A DNA stretch of 64,000 nt from GCA-2746795 sp963747345 (GTDB taxonomy: Bacteria > Chloroflexota > Anaerolineae > Promineifilales > Promineifilaceae), in assembly GCA_963747345.1 (NCBI GenBank), contig CAVVFA010000017.1:1-64000 (forward strand), read 5' to 3'. This document shows, one piece after another, positions 1-7,518 of this stretch. Both the position numbers and the translations under genes were made by a program. Position 1 is the stretch's first letter. The number at the start of each line of letters is the position of its first letter. Below the pieces are notes generated by a model that was given only the letters and a program-made list of their open reading frames with translations, was not told the origin of the DNA and did no database searches.

Positions 1-2
1 GG

Positions 3-428
3 CGCGTCAGTGCAGGCGGCTCCCATGATCCTTTCAACTCGGCCATGCCTGCCTGGGAAAGCGCCTTCGACGAAACGGCGCGCTGGGATGTCATCAACTA
101 TGTGCGTGCGCTGGGCAGCGGCACGGTAACACCGGGTGGTATGGGAATGCGTTTCGATCCGGCAGCAGAAGCGGCACAACGAGCAGATATGTTGAAAACG
201 GCCGTTACCACCAACCTCCTCACCCAAGCCGAAGCCGATATTTTTGACACTGTTCACGGTTTGATGGATGAGCTTATGGCAGGTGAAACGCCCATGAGCG
301 GCAGCATGGGTCAAAATCAGGATGCCATGCTGAGTGAACTGGTTGCTGCGGACAAAATCACCCAGGCGCAAGCAGATTCCTTCAATTCTGTGCATGACCG
401 CTTATTAGAAGCGGGACTGATGCAATAA
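3..428 (+). CDS. c-type cytochrome, C-terminal part (5' end outside window)
   Basis: The reading frame is open from the window edge (first full codon at base 3), so the N-terminus and any CXXCH haem motif lie outside. The visible start contains an MPAW followed by a helix ending in RWDVINYVRAL. This is the usual C-terminal signature of class I cytochromes c, where the Met of MPxW is the axial haem ligand and an ExRWxxxxYVRxL helix closes the fold. It is followed by about 90 residues of helical, Met/Gln/Ala-rich sequence holding two similar segments (LTQAEAD-FDTVHGLMDEL and ITQAQAD-FNSVHDRLLEA), which look like an internal duplication of unknown role. The stop codon overlaps the next start by one base (TAATG), suggesting translational coupling with the thioredoxin-like lipoprotein. 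Confidence 0.6.
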   Translation, partial: RVSAGGSHDPFNSAMPAWESAFDETARWDVINYVRALGSGTVTPGGMGMRFDPAAEAAQRADMLKTAVTTNLLTQAEADIFDTVHGLMDELMAGETPMSGSMGQNQDAMLSELVAADKITQAQADSFNSVHDRLLEAGLMQ

Positions 429-808
429 TGAATACCAAACGCGCCATCTGGTTAACGGCCGTTTTAGGTTTGCTTGGGGTTCTGCTAACGGGATGTGGTT
501 GGGGGCAAGAAACGGCCGTTCCCACCCCCACCGGTCCCGCCCTCATCCTCTTTTACACAGAAGCGTGAGTGCCCTGACAACAAGTACAGCCCATCGTTGA
601 TGAGCTAGACAGTGAATTTGGCACAGAAATCAATTTCTATCAGTTGGACGCCAATAAACCAACCAATGAAACCCTGCTGCAATCGTATGGTCTGCGCGGT
701 CATCCCTCGCTGGTGATACTCGACAAAGACAACGCCGTTACCCAAACCTTTGTCGGACCACAATCTGAAGAAACATTACGCGCGGCGATAACGGCCGTTC
801 TCCCCTGA
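428..808 (+). CDS. thioredoxin-like lipoprotein, candidate selenoprotein with UxxU redox motif
   Basis: Reading from the ATG at 428 gives a signal peptide with lipobox (LLTGCG), a short T/P linker, then a thioredoxin-fold segment: strand LILFYTEA, the active-site turn, helix QQVQPIVDEL, a strand ending in FYQLDANKP, then YGLRGHPSLVILD with the expected cis-Pro, and a C-terminal helix ending at TGA 806-808. At the active site the codons are TGA (566-568), GTG, CCC, TGA (575-577). The two in-frame TGAs stand exactly where the two cysteines of a CxPC motif belong. The frame is the same on both sides, so an indel cannot explain it. A hairpin with a G-first apical loop follows (see the 588-606 feature). 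I therefore read the motif as Sec-Val-Pro-Sec, about 126 residues long. The alternative is a gene with two nonsense substitutions at the two catalytic positions. Confidence 0.6.
588..606 (+). promoter_or_regulatory. SECIS-like hairpin downstream of the two in-frame TGA codons
   Basis: Bases 588-590 (AGC) pair with 604-606 (GCT) and 592-595 (CATC) pair with 599-602 (GATG), with one C-A mismatch at 591/603 and a three-base apical loop GTT at 596-598. The loop begins 27 nt after the first TGA and 18 nt after the second. Bacterial SECIS elements usually lie within the coding region with the apical loop roughly 16-37 nt after UGA and a G among the first loop bases. Both distances and the loop fit. 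The stem is short, so it could be chance. Confidence 0.45.
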
Positions 809-870
809 CCACCCTTCTGCCCCATCTCTCACAACTGCAATTCATTCCCTTAGGAACGTGGATTAAATAA

Positions 871-936
871 GAGATTGGAGATTGGAGATTAGAGATTGGT
901 AATCGGTTCAATCTCCAATCTCTAATCTCCAATCTC
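871..936. repeat. inverted pair of heptamer tandem repeats (AGATTGG family)
   Basis: Four tandem AGATTGG-like 7-mers (871-900) face a run of the complementary CCAATCT type (905-936) across a short loop, giving a long imperfect hairpin between the thioredoxin-like gene and the tetR promoter. The same family recurs at 6836-6883, 23615-23678, 50943-51000 and inside coding sequence at 56770-56797. It could act as a bidirectional terminator, although no strong T-run follows. Confidence 0.75.
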
Positions 937-975
937 AGTCCTGTAAGTTATTCCCATTCCTTACGATATTCCTTC

Positions 976-1020
976 TTGACAATCTTCTCGTGCGGCATAA
1001 AATATAAACGAACGTTCGTT
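976..1020 (+). promoter_or_regulatory. tetR promoter with palindromic operator
   Basis: A perfect -35 hexamer TTGACA (976-981) and a -10-like TAAAAT (998-1003) are separated by 16 bp. Immediately downstream, at 1007-1020, is a perfect 14-bp palindrome AACGAACGTTCGTT, covering the expected transcription start, 16 bases before the tetR ATG. Palindromes of the type GAACG-CGTTC are typical TetR-family operators, so autorepression of the tetR-ftsX operon is the natural reading. Confidence 0.7.
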
Positions 1021-1035
1021 CACAAAGGGAAGCTT

Positions 1036-1656
1036 ATGACTGAACAAGACCTGACAATGAGCAAAGGAGAACGCACCCGACTGGCGCTAATTGATACCGC
1101 CTATACCCTGTTTGTGCAGCAGGGGTTTCACGGCACGTCAATGCGCCAGATTGCGGAGGGAGCCGGGCTGGCATTGGGCGGCATTTACAATCATTTTGCC
1201 AATAAAGAAGAGATTTTTAAGGCGGTGATATTTACCTACCATCCATTTGTGAAAGTAGCACCCCAGTTAACGGCCGTTTCTGCCAACTCCGTCGAAACCA
1301 TGCTGCGTGAAGTCATTAAACTAATGGACATAGAAATGCAGCATGACAGAGGCATTTTCAACCTGCTGTTTATCGAATTGATCGAAATGAAGAGCAAACA
1401 CGTCCCTGAAATGGCAGAACAGCTCATGCCCTCCGTCCTGCCGTTTATGCAAAAATTGATGTCCCACCCGCATCAACTACGTCTGCAAGATCCGATGATC
1501 ATTATGCGAATGCTGGTCGGAACGACACTGTCTTTCTACCTCACCGGGCAAATGATGGCTGGCACTGTGCTGGATACCGAATCCAGCCGCTCGTTCGAGC
1601 CATTCATAGACATTTTATTAAATGGACTTCTCACACAGCAAGAAAGTGAATCGTAA
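1036..1656 (+). CDS. TetR/AcrR family transcriptional regulator
   Basis: About 206 residues. The N-terminal helix-turn-helix runs from TRLALIDTAYTLFVQQGF through TSMRQIAEGAGLALGGIYNHFANKEEIF, the standard TetR DNA-binding signature. The C-terminal half is an all-helical ligand/dimer domain. I chose the ATG at 1036 because it has an AAAGGGA ribosome-binding site and lies just after the promoter-operator; a longer reading from a TTG at 976 would start inside the -35 box. The gene overlaps the following FtsX-type permease by 35 bases, so the regulator probably controls that exporter component and itself. The inducer is unknown. One AACGGCCGTT palindrome lies in the gene (1269-1278). Confidence 0.9.
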   Translation: MTEQDLTMSKGERTRLALIDTAYTLFVQQGFHGTSMRQIAEGAGLALGGIYNHFANKEEIFKAVIFTYHPFVKVAPQLTAVSANSVETMLREVIKLMDIEMQHDRGIFNLLFIELIEMKSKHVPEMAEQLMPSVLPFMQKLMSHPHQLRLQDPMIIMRMLVGTTLSFYLTGQMMAGTVLDTESSRSFEPFIDILLNGLLTQQESES

Positions 1657-4078
1657 GCAATCCGAACCGTTTTTCGTTCTGGGATTACGCTGGCGTAAAG
1701 CATGGCGCGATTTATGGATGCATAAATCGCTGACATTGATGGTTGTGCTTTCCATCGCTGTGGGTATCTTTGCCTTTGGCATGATTGCCGGAACCCAGTA
1801 TACGGTGATCACGGAATTTCCAGTCAGTTATCAAAAAATCAATCCGGCTAGTGGTACCATCCATGCCACACTGTTTGATGAAGATGTCGTAGAAGCCGTA
1901 CGGCGAATGCCAGAAGTAGCGATAGCCGAAGGGCGCTTTTATACAACGATAAGCTATTTGGATGGGGATGGCGTATGGCATGATTTAGAGCTGATAGTGC
2001 TGGATGATTATGCGGCCAGTGAAGTAAATTTGATACGGCCGTTTTCCGGTGACTGGCCTCCTCCCGAAAGAGAGATTCTGCTAGAGCGCAATTCCCTCAA
2101 TCTGACAGGAAAGGAAATCGGGGATGCGCTGTTAGTGGAAACGAGCGCTGGCGTGCAACGAACACTGCCTATCGCTGGCTTAACCCATGACATGAATCAA
2201 GCCCCCGCTCAGATTACAGGCATCCCATATGGTTACGTGACGTTAGATACGCTGGAATGGCTGGGGATGCCGCGTAACTTCAACCGCCTGCATTTTATCG
2301 TCGCCGAAGAGCCGGACAATAAAGCTCACATTCAAGAGGTAGGCCAAGCAATTGCTGACAAAGTGGAGCGAAATGGCAGCTTTGTGTTTTGGACTGAAAT
2401 CCCCAATCCAGGTGAACATTTTGTACAGGAATTTTTACCCACCATTGTCATCATTTTTGGCATTTTAGGCGGGTTGTCCTTGATCCTGAGCATATTTTTA
2501 GTGGTCAATGTGATTATGGCTATTCTGGCACAACAGCGCAGGCAAATCGGTATCATGAAAACCATTGGGGGGCGTACCCGTCAAATCACCAGCATCTACC
2601 TGCGCATGATTTTGATTTGTGGTCTTGCCAGTTTGGCACTGGCTGTTCCCCTGAGTGCCCTGGCAGCCAGCCAGTTTTCCCAATTTATTGCCGGTCAGCT
2701 TAATTTTGATGTGGAACGTTTTCAACTGGCACCGGCCGTTTTGATTTTAGAGGTCGTGGTGGGGCTGGCAACGCCGATATTAGTGTCCCTGATTCCGATT
2801 ACAGGCAGCACACGCATGACTGTTCGAGAAGCGATTCAGGATTTTGGCTTAAAAGGCACTGGCGGCAATCTTTCAAAACCAGAGAAGCTCATGCTGATAA
2901 TTCAAAATCGGCTGAATATACCTCGACCCATACGCCTGTCTATACGCAACACTTTTCGGCGCAAAGGGCGGTTGGTGCGCACGCTGATTACATTGATACT
3001 GGCTGGGGCTATTTTTATGAGTATCCTAACCTTGCGCAATTCGTTGTTCAATACATTAGAAGCAACACTAGCCAGCCAGGGATATGATGTGCTGCTGCAA
3101 TTGAGCAGTCCTTACCGGATTCAGCAGTTACAGCCTGTATTGGCCGAAGTGGATAACATTGCGGTGATTGAATATTGGAGCACGCAGTTGGGCGTGCCGC
3201 TTCATGACGATGAGACAGAAGGGGATCAGTTGGTTTTGTATGGGCTACCGGCAAATACAGAGTTGTTTAAGCCGGATATCGTAAACGGCCGTTGGTTGAC
3301 ACCTTCTGATACAAATGCCATCGTCATACCGGTGAGCATGACAGAAGATGAGCCGGATGCCTACCTCGGCGGTACTATCACCATGCGCACAGGGATGGAT
3401 GACTATGAATGGGAAGTTGTGGGCATTTATCAATATCTCCAACCGCCTATCGCGCCATCCCTTGTCTATGTGAATCAGCCATACATTGCTCGTTTACTAG
3501 GCCAATACGATCAAACAAACAGCGTGCGTATCATCACGAATGCACACGATTCAGCCACCCATTTGCAAGTTGCAGCCGCTGCGGAAGCGCAGTTAAAACG
3601 GGAAAATATCGAGATTGCGTCCACTAGAAATGCCACCGAAGATCGGGGAATCTTTACCCAACGATTTGACATCATCACCATTATCTTGCTAGTTATGTCC
3701 TTTTTGCTGGCTGTTGTAGGCAGCCTGGGCTTGATGGGCACGATGAGCATTAATGTCTTAGAACGGCGGCGAGAAATCGGGGTGATGCGGGCGATTGGGG
3801 CGTCAAACCGCGCCGTGATGCAAATTTTTGTGGTGGAAGGAATTATCATTGGCATCCTTTCCTGGTTTGGGGCGATTATCCTCTCGCAGCCAATGAGCCG
3901 CTTAATGAGCCGGAATGTAGGCATGGCATTTATGAGTCAGCCGCTTAACTATCGGTACGATATCAAGGGAGTGTTTCTATGGCTGGCAATAGTGATATTT
4001 ATTTCAGTACTGGCCAGCTTGCTACCAGCCAACCACGCGGCTAACTTGAGCGTGCGTGAGACGATTTCTTACGAGTAA
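1622..4078 (+). CDS. FtsX-like ABC transporter permease (MacB/LolC type)
   Basis: About 818 residues with two FtsX units in tandem: an N-terminal TM helix near residue 40, an extracytoplasmic domain, and three TM helices around residues 270-400 with the typical RRQIGIMKTIGGRTRQI coupling motif. Then come a second TM near 460, another extracytoplasmic domain and a final three-helix bundle with RRREIGVMRAIGASNRAV. Such permeases move lipids, peptides or drugs, or drive envelope changes, together with a separate ABC ATPase. No ATPase gene follows or precedes here, which is unusual for a TetR-regulated cassette. The ATG at 1622 lacks a clear ribosome-binding site; a GTG at 1648 is an alternative start. 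Translation is likely coupled to tetR. Confidence 0.85.
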   Translation: MDFSHSKKVNRKQSEPFFVLGLRWRKAWRDLWMHKSLTLMVVLSIAVGIFAFGMIAGTQYTVITEFPVSYQKINPASGTIHATLFDEDVVEAVRRMPEVAIAEGRFYTTISYLDGDGVWHDLELIVLDDYAASEVNLIRPFSGDWPPPEREILLERNSLNLTGKEIGDALLVETSAGVQRTLPIAGLTHDMNQAPAQITGIPYGYVTLDTLEWLGMPRNFNRLHFIVAEEPDNKAHIQEVGQAIADKVERNGSFVFWTEIPNPGEHFVQEFLPTIVIIFGILGGLSLILSIFLVVNVIMAILAQQRRQIGIMKTIGGRTRQITSIYLRMILICGLASLALAVPLSALAASQFSQFIAGQLNFDVERFQLAPAVLILEVVVGLATPILVSLIPITGSTRMTVREAIQDFGLKGTGGNLSKPEKLMLIIQNRLNIPRPIRLSIRNTFRRKGRLVRTLITLILAGAIFMSILTLRNSLFNTLEATLASQGYDVLLQLSSPYRIQQLQPVLAEVDNIAVIEYWSTQLGVPLHDDETEGDQLVLYGLPANTELFKPDIVNGRWLTPSDTNAIVIPVSMTEDEPDAYLGGTITMRTGMDDYEWEVVGIYQYLQPPIAPSLVYVNQPYIARLLGQYDQTNSVRIITNAHDSATHLQVAAAAEAQLKRENIEIASTRNATEDRGIFTQRFDIITIILLVMSFLLAVVGSLGLMGTMSINVLERRREIGVMRAIGASNRAVMQIFVVEGIIIGILSWFGAIILSQPMSRLMSRNVGMAFMSQPLNYRYDIKGVFLWLAIVIFISVLASLLPANHAANLSVRETISYE

Positions 4079-4159
4079 TAGCGATAAAAGCAGTATAAAG
4101 CGTTTTTTTGCTGCATTAATTCAACACTCATTGAAGCAGTTACATTGTCATACGCTATT

Positions 4160-4175
4160 TGTGACGAATATCACT
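4160..4175 (+). promoter_or_regulatory. CRP/FNR-like palindrome upstream of the small thioredoxin
   Basis: TGTGA-CGAATA-TCACT matches the CRP consensus TGTGA-N6-TCACA at nine of ten positions. It lies 86 bases upstream of the thioredoxin-like gene at 4262. A second site of this form is at 44279-44294. No CRP gene is visible in the window, so this is a motif match only. Confidence 0.3.
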
Positions 4176-4261
4176 ATTGCCACTAGGGGAACCGATTTAC
4201 AATCCTGCTAATTAATTCGATATTTGCCGGAACATGTTCACCCTTTTTAGGAGCATACAGA

Positions 4262-4501
4262 ATGTTGACAGTAAAAGTACTCGGGCCAGGCTGCAAAAAC
4301 TGCACCCAATTAGAAGAAATCGTTAAGATGGCAGTCATCGACTTGGGCGTGGAAGCAAACATAGAAAAGGTAAGCGACTACAGCGAAATTATGTCCTATA
4401 ATGTCATGTCAACACCTGGTCTCGTCATCAACGAGCATGTGGTGTCTGCTGGGCGCATTCCCTCTGAAAATGAAGTCATGAGTTGGTTGGCAAACGCATA
4501 A
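4262..4501 (+). CDS. small redox-active thioredoxin-like protein
   Basis: The 79-residue protein has the CxxC motif in GPGCKNCTQLE near the N-terminus, then IEKVSDYSEIMSYNVMSTPGLVINEHVVSAGRIPS with the thioredoxin cis-Pro (STPGLVI). This is the pattern of the redox-active disulfide protein 2 family (thioredoxin_3). There is no signal peptide, so it is cytoplasmic. In many bacteria this gene sits directly before a permease of the ArsP/YraQ (DUF318) group, and a decayed piece of exactly such a permease follows here. The ribosome-binding site AGGAG is well placed. Confidence 0.85.
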   Translation: MLTVKVLGPGCKNCTQLEEIVKMAVIDLGVEANIEKVSDYSEIMSYNVMSTPGLVINEHVVSAGRIPSENEVMSWLANA

Positions 4502-4550
4502 TTGAGTCCATCGAAAAACATCGCTGTGGAGAAGGCCTCATAACCGTCAT

Positions 4551-4956
4551 AACAGCGAGTTTGGCGTGATCACGCCTTTCTGTTCTTCTTGTTCAGCCGT
4601 TCCGCTTTTCCTAGACTTTGTGGAGAGCGGCATACCTCTGGGGGTTACATTTTCATTTCTCATCGCAACGCTGGTGGTGCGTAACGCTGGTGAATGAAAT
4701 CGCTTTGGCCATGTTATTTGGCCTTTTCGGCTGGCAAATTGCGGGGTTATACCTGGTAACGGGTTTAACCATTACTATTGTGGGTGGCGTTGTGATTGGG
4801 CGAATCCGGCCAGAACGGTATGTTGAAGATTTCATCTGGCAAATCAAGGTTGGTAAACAAACGGGCTTACAATGCAAGCCAACCGGGGATGAACGCAGTC
4901 ATGACGCGGCCCACAGTTCCCGCGAGCTTGTAAGCAAAGGGTTCGTTCAAAATTAA
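4551..4956 (+). pseudogene. remnant of an ArsP/YraQ-type (DUF318) permease
   Basis: From 4551 one frame reads EFGVITPFCSSCSAVP, then LFLDFVESGIPLGVTFSFLIAT. This matches the conserved core of YraQ/ArsP permeases (TPFCSCSxVP and the GIPLGVTFSFLI helix). The frame then breaks near 4670-4690 and continues in another frame as VNEIALAMLFGLFGWQIAGLY and IGRIRPERYVEDFIWQIKVG before an unrelated tail. Both the N-terminal half and the C-terminal membrane helices are missing, so this is a degraded fragment rather than a single-indel artefact. It explains the otherwise orphan thioredoxin upstream. Confidence 0.7.
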
Positions 4957-5075
4957 TTTTTGACTTTTGGTTTGTAGTAACCGCTTTAGCGGTCTGAGAA
5001 CTTGTTTACGAGCGAGACCTCAGCATTTTTATTGCGTCTTCTATCTTAATCCAAGTTGAGCCATCCCCAAGAATT

Positions 5076-5663
5076 TCAACTATTTAAATGCGGTGTCACT
5101 AATGTTTCTAGCTGTTCGGCAGTAATCAGGCCGTTGTGGATGGTTTGAATAGTGCCGGTTCGATCCACGATGATGGTTGTGGGGTAGCTGTTGACCTGGA
5201 ATTGACGCGCTACATTCCCGGCGCTGTCTAGCAAAATGGGGAAGGTGAAGCCGCTGGTGGCAATAAATTTGCTGACTGTACCCCGATCTTCTTGCGCGTT
5301 GATACCGAGTACCGTCAAGCCTTTTTCCTGATTGGCCTCGTAAAAGGCGTTGATGGCTGGCATTTCGGCTTTACAAGGTGGACACCACGTCGCCCAAAAG
5401 TTGATGAGGATCACATCCCCCGCATAGTCTTCGAGAACGGCCGTTTTCCCATCAAGCGTCATCAGTTCAAAATCAGGGGCAGGCTGACCAGGTGCAACCA
5501 ACACTGGCACAGCGCTATTCCCAGAGGCGGCTAACCCAGACCACAACAATACCCCCAGCAAAACGACGGCCAACACGCCCCCGACAATCATCATGCTTTT
5601 CCGCTGTTTTCCTTGTTTTTCTTTTTGCTGGCGACGTCGCGCCACGGAATATGTTTTGCTCAT
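5076..5663 (-). CDS. membrane-anchored TlpA/ResA-like thiol-disulfide oxidoreductase
   Basis: About 195 residues: a basic cytoplasmic N-terminus, one TM anchor (MMIVGGVLAVVLLGVLLWSG), then a TlpA-like thioredoxin domain with APDFELMTLDGK, NFWATWCPPCKAEMP (redox CPPC) and the cis-Pro loop in NSYPTTIIVDRTGTI. It most likely reduces cytochrome c apoproteins or other extracytoplasmic disulfides, consistent with the cytochrome fragment at the start of the window. I chose the ATG at 5663 because GAGGGTG precedes it; the in-frame upstream ATG has none. The divergent phosphatase starts about 100 bases away, with an AACGGCCGTT palindrome between them (5736-5745). Confidence 0.88.
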   Translation of the reverse strand: MSKTYSVARRRQQKEKQGKQRKSMMIVGGVLAVVLLGVLLWSGLAASGNSAVPVLVAPGQPAPDFELMTLDGKTAVLEDYAGDVILINFWATWCPPCKAEMPAINAFYEANQEKGLTVLGINAQEDRGTVSKFIATSGFTFPILLDSAGNVARQFQVNSYPTTIIVDRTGTIQTIHNGLITAEQLETLVTPHLNS

Positions 5664-5763
5664 AACACCCTCGTTTTTTATGTTTGTATCATTATATGTG
5701 TGGACTTTAAGCATCCTGTAAAGAACGTGTAAGGAAACGGCCGTTTCGCCTTACAATAGCCCC

Positions 5764-6843
5764 ATGATTTCACAACTTGCCACGTTAGTCCGTAGACCAA
5801 CCCGCCACACTCCTGCGCCGGAGAGCCTGATTATCAAGCCGGATGAAGCCGCGACGGTGACTCGATTGGGAAACGGCCGTTTTCACATCCAATGGCAGCG
5901 CCCCACAGAAACCGTCACCCTCTATGCCAACGACAAACCCGCCTTTGACGATAACGCACAGCTCTGGGCAACGGTAACTGGTTCACAATGTGTCGTTGTG
6001 CCGCCCTTGCCCCATATAGTGCGCCCCTATTTCATTTTAGAATGGGGCGCAGGGGAGCAACTGATTGTGGGCGAACGGTTCTTGCCCGTGCCAAACAGTC
6101 TCAATTTTCGGGATAGTGGGGGATATGCGGCCCAAAACGGAAGCCGCGTACGCTGGGGACAAGTGTATCGGTCGGGGTCAATTGCACAGGTAGACACGGC
6201 CGATTTTGCCTATTTCGAGGCACTTGGTCTGCGTCATATATTCGACTTGCGCTCCAGCCAGGAAAGCGAAGCCGCCCCCGACCGCCTGCCAGAAAACGGC
6301 GACGTACAACATTTTTTGCGCCCGTTGAGCAGCGCCGCCACTCGCTCTGAACAATTCAAAGCGTTGCGCCACTATCGTCACCGCACCGGCGAACTTCTGC
6401 TGCGCATGTACCAGGAATCCTTCATCGATGCCAATGCCCACCACATCGGCGACATGCTGACCCGCATTGCCGACGCCGCCAATCGCCCCAGCCTGATTCA
6501 CTGCTCGGCGGGCAAAGACCGCACAGGCGTGACCATCGCCTTGCTGTTGACGGTGCTGGGCGTGCCAGAAGAAACCATTGTGGCCGACTATACCTTGAGC
6601 AATCAGGCGTATGCCCGCATCGCCGAAGTGATGAAGCCAGATTTGCGCCAGGCACGCTGGGCGGCCGTTAGCTCTGCCCAAATGAAGCCCGTTTTGCTGG
6701 CCGACCCCGCCAATCTGCAAGCGACCTTAAACTACATCCGCAGCAGATACGGCTCCATTGAAGATTATTTGTGTGGTGCAGCGGGCATGGCGCCGGAGAC
6801 GTTGGGCAAACTGCGCAACGAACTGCTAATTTTAAGAGATTAG
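5764..6843 (+). CDS. tyrosine-specific protein phosphatase (DSP/Y_phosphatase3 type)
   Basis: About 359 residues. The C-terminal two thirds is a tyrosine phosphatase domain beginning near LNFRDSGGY, with the general region FDLRSSQESE and the catalytic P-loop HCSAGKDRTGV (Cys nucleophile, CX5R). The closing AAGMAPETLGKLRNELL is typical of the family. The N-terminal 110 residues form a beta-rich domain of a kind sometimes fused to these enzymes. There is no signal peptide. It may counter Ser/Thr/Tyr kinases such as the PknB-like kinase at 15820, but that link is inference. The upstream ribosome-binding site is weak. Confidence 0.85.
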   Translation: MISQLATLVRRPTRHTPAPESLIIKPDEAATVTRLGNGRFHIQWQRPTETVTLYANDKPAFDDNAQLWATVTGSQCVVVPPLPHIVRPYFILEWGAGEQLIVGERFLPVPNSLNFRDSGGYAAQNGSRVRWGQVYRSGSIAQVDTADFAYFEALGLRHIFDLRSSQESEAAPDRLPENGDVQHFLRPLSSAATRSEQFKALRHYRHRTGELLLRMYQESFIDANAHHIGDMLTRIADAANRPSLIHCSAGKDRTGVTIALLLTVLGVPEETIVADYTLSNQAYARIAEVMKPDLRQARWAAVSSAQMKPVLLADPANLQATLNYIRSRYGSIEDYLCGAAGMAPETLGKLRNELLILRD

Positions 6844-6883
6844 AGATTGGAGATTAGCTGAATCCTCCAATCTCCAATCTCTG
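6836..6883. repeat. AGATTGG-family heptamer inverted repeat
   Basis: The stop codon of the phosphatase gene lies within AGAGATTAGAGATTGGAGAT, and the complementary run follows after a seven-base loop. The hairpin lies between two convergent genes and may terminate both. Confidence 0.65.
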
Positions 6884-6894
6884 TTACCTCGCCA

Positions 6895-7373
6895 CTACTC
6901 GCGGATGAAACCCCCATGATAACGCAAGCGATAAATAGGTTTCTGGTTCAACGTGACGGTCTCCACGCCCCAAAAGTTGCCGATATGGCCTTCACCGCTA
7001 TCTGAGAAGGCGTAGATTCCTTGTTGATAGGTGTGGGGGCCACGATAAGGCCGTTCTACCCCCACCTGTCTCAACGCCTCCCGCAAGAAATCGTAGACAG
7101 GCGCGGTCTCCACATGGGGATCGACGCCATCGACCAAACCACCGGCGTAGCCCATGCACCACACAGGCACGCCGTTTTCGTAAACGGTTTCCTGCCCCAC
7201 AAAAAAATCACCGCCAAAATAGACGTCGCGGTACAATCTGGCGCCTTCTTCATATTCCAGTTGATGCGCACCCGGGCAACAACGGGGAGACTGTGGCGCC
7301 GCCCTCCTAAGGCGGCATAGGTATTTTGTTTGGCTCTGACTAAAAATTGTGCAAATTCTTGATCTGCTTGCAT
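6895..7373 (-). pseudogene. DUF5680 family protein, two frameshifts
   Basis: The N-terminus reads MQADQEFAQFLVRAKQNTYAALGG from an ATG at 7373 with a GGAGG ribosome-binding site. A short piece GATVSPLLPG lies in a second frame, and the rest (AHQLEYEEGARLYRDVYFGGDFFVGQETVYENGVPVW to the end) in a third. Joined together these give a normal DUF5680 domain (FLVRAKxxTYA, HxLEYxEGxxLYRDxYFGG, GQExVY). Each break is one extra G in a GGG run, so it is either a young pseudogene or two assembly indels. The molecular function of the family is not established. Confidence 0.75.
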
Positions 7374-7459
7374 ACGTCCTCCACTCATTCAATTGATACC
7401 TGCATGATAAGGGACATTTGTGACATCTTTTGTCAGGTTTCACATGCCAAAACAAAAAA

Positions 7460-7485
7460 GGGAGTGTCCAATGATGGACACTCCC
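7460..7485 (-). terminator. rho-independent terminator of the GEVED protein gene
   Basis: The ten-base arms GGGAGTGTCC and GGACACTCCC enclose a six-base loop, and read on the minus strand the hairpin is followed by TTTTTTGTTTT. It lies just after the stop of the gene at 7519-8916. Confidence 0.9.
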
Positions 7486-7518
7486 TTCTAAACTAAAGCT
7501 AATTTCTAAATTGATAAA

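Noticed and set aside
566..577. TGA reassigned to Trp or Cys genome-wide as explanation of the in-frame TGAs
   Set aside because: Many genes in the window end at TGA with normal family lengths (for example the ThrE gene and the ABC-2 ATPase), so TGA is used as stop.
871..936. Heptamer arrays as CRISPR
   Set aside because: Units are 7 bases with no spacers, and no cas genes are present.
5736..5745. AACGGCCGTT as a transcription terminator or a local operator
   Set aside because: Most copies lie inside genes, lack T-runs and occur without relation to promoters, so a local regulatory role cannot be general.
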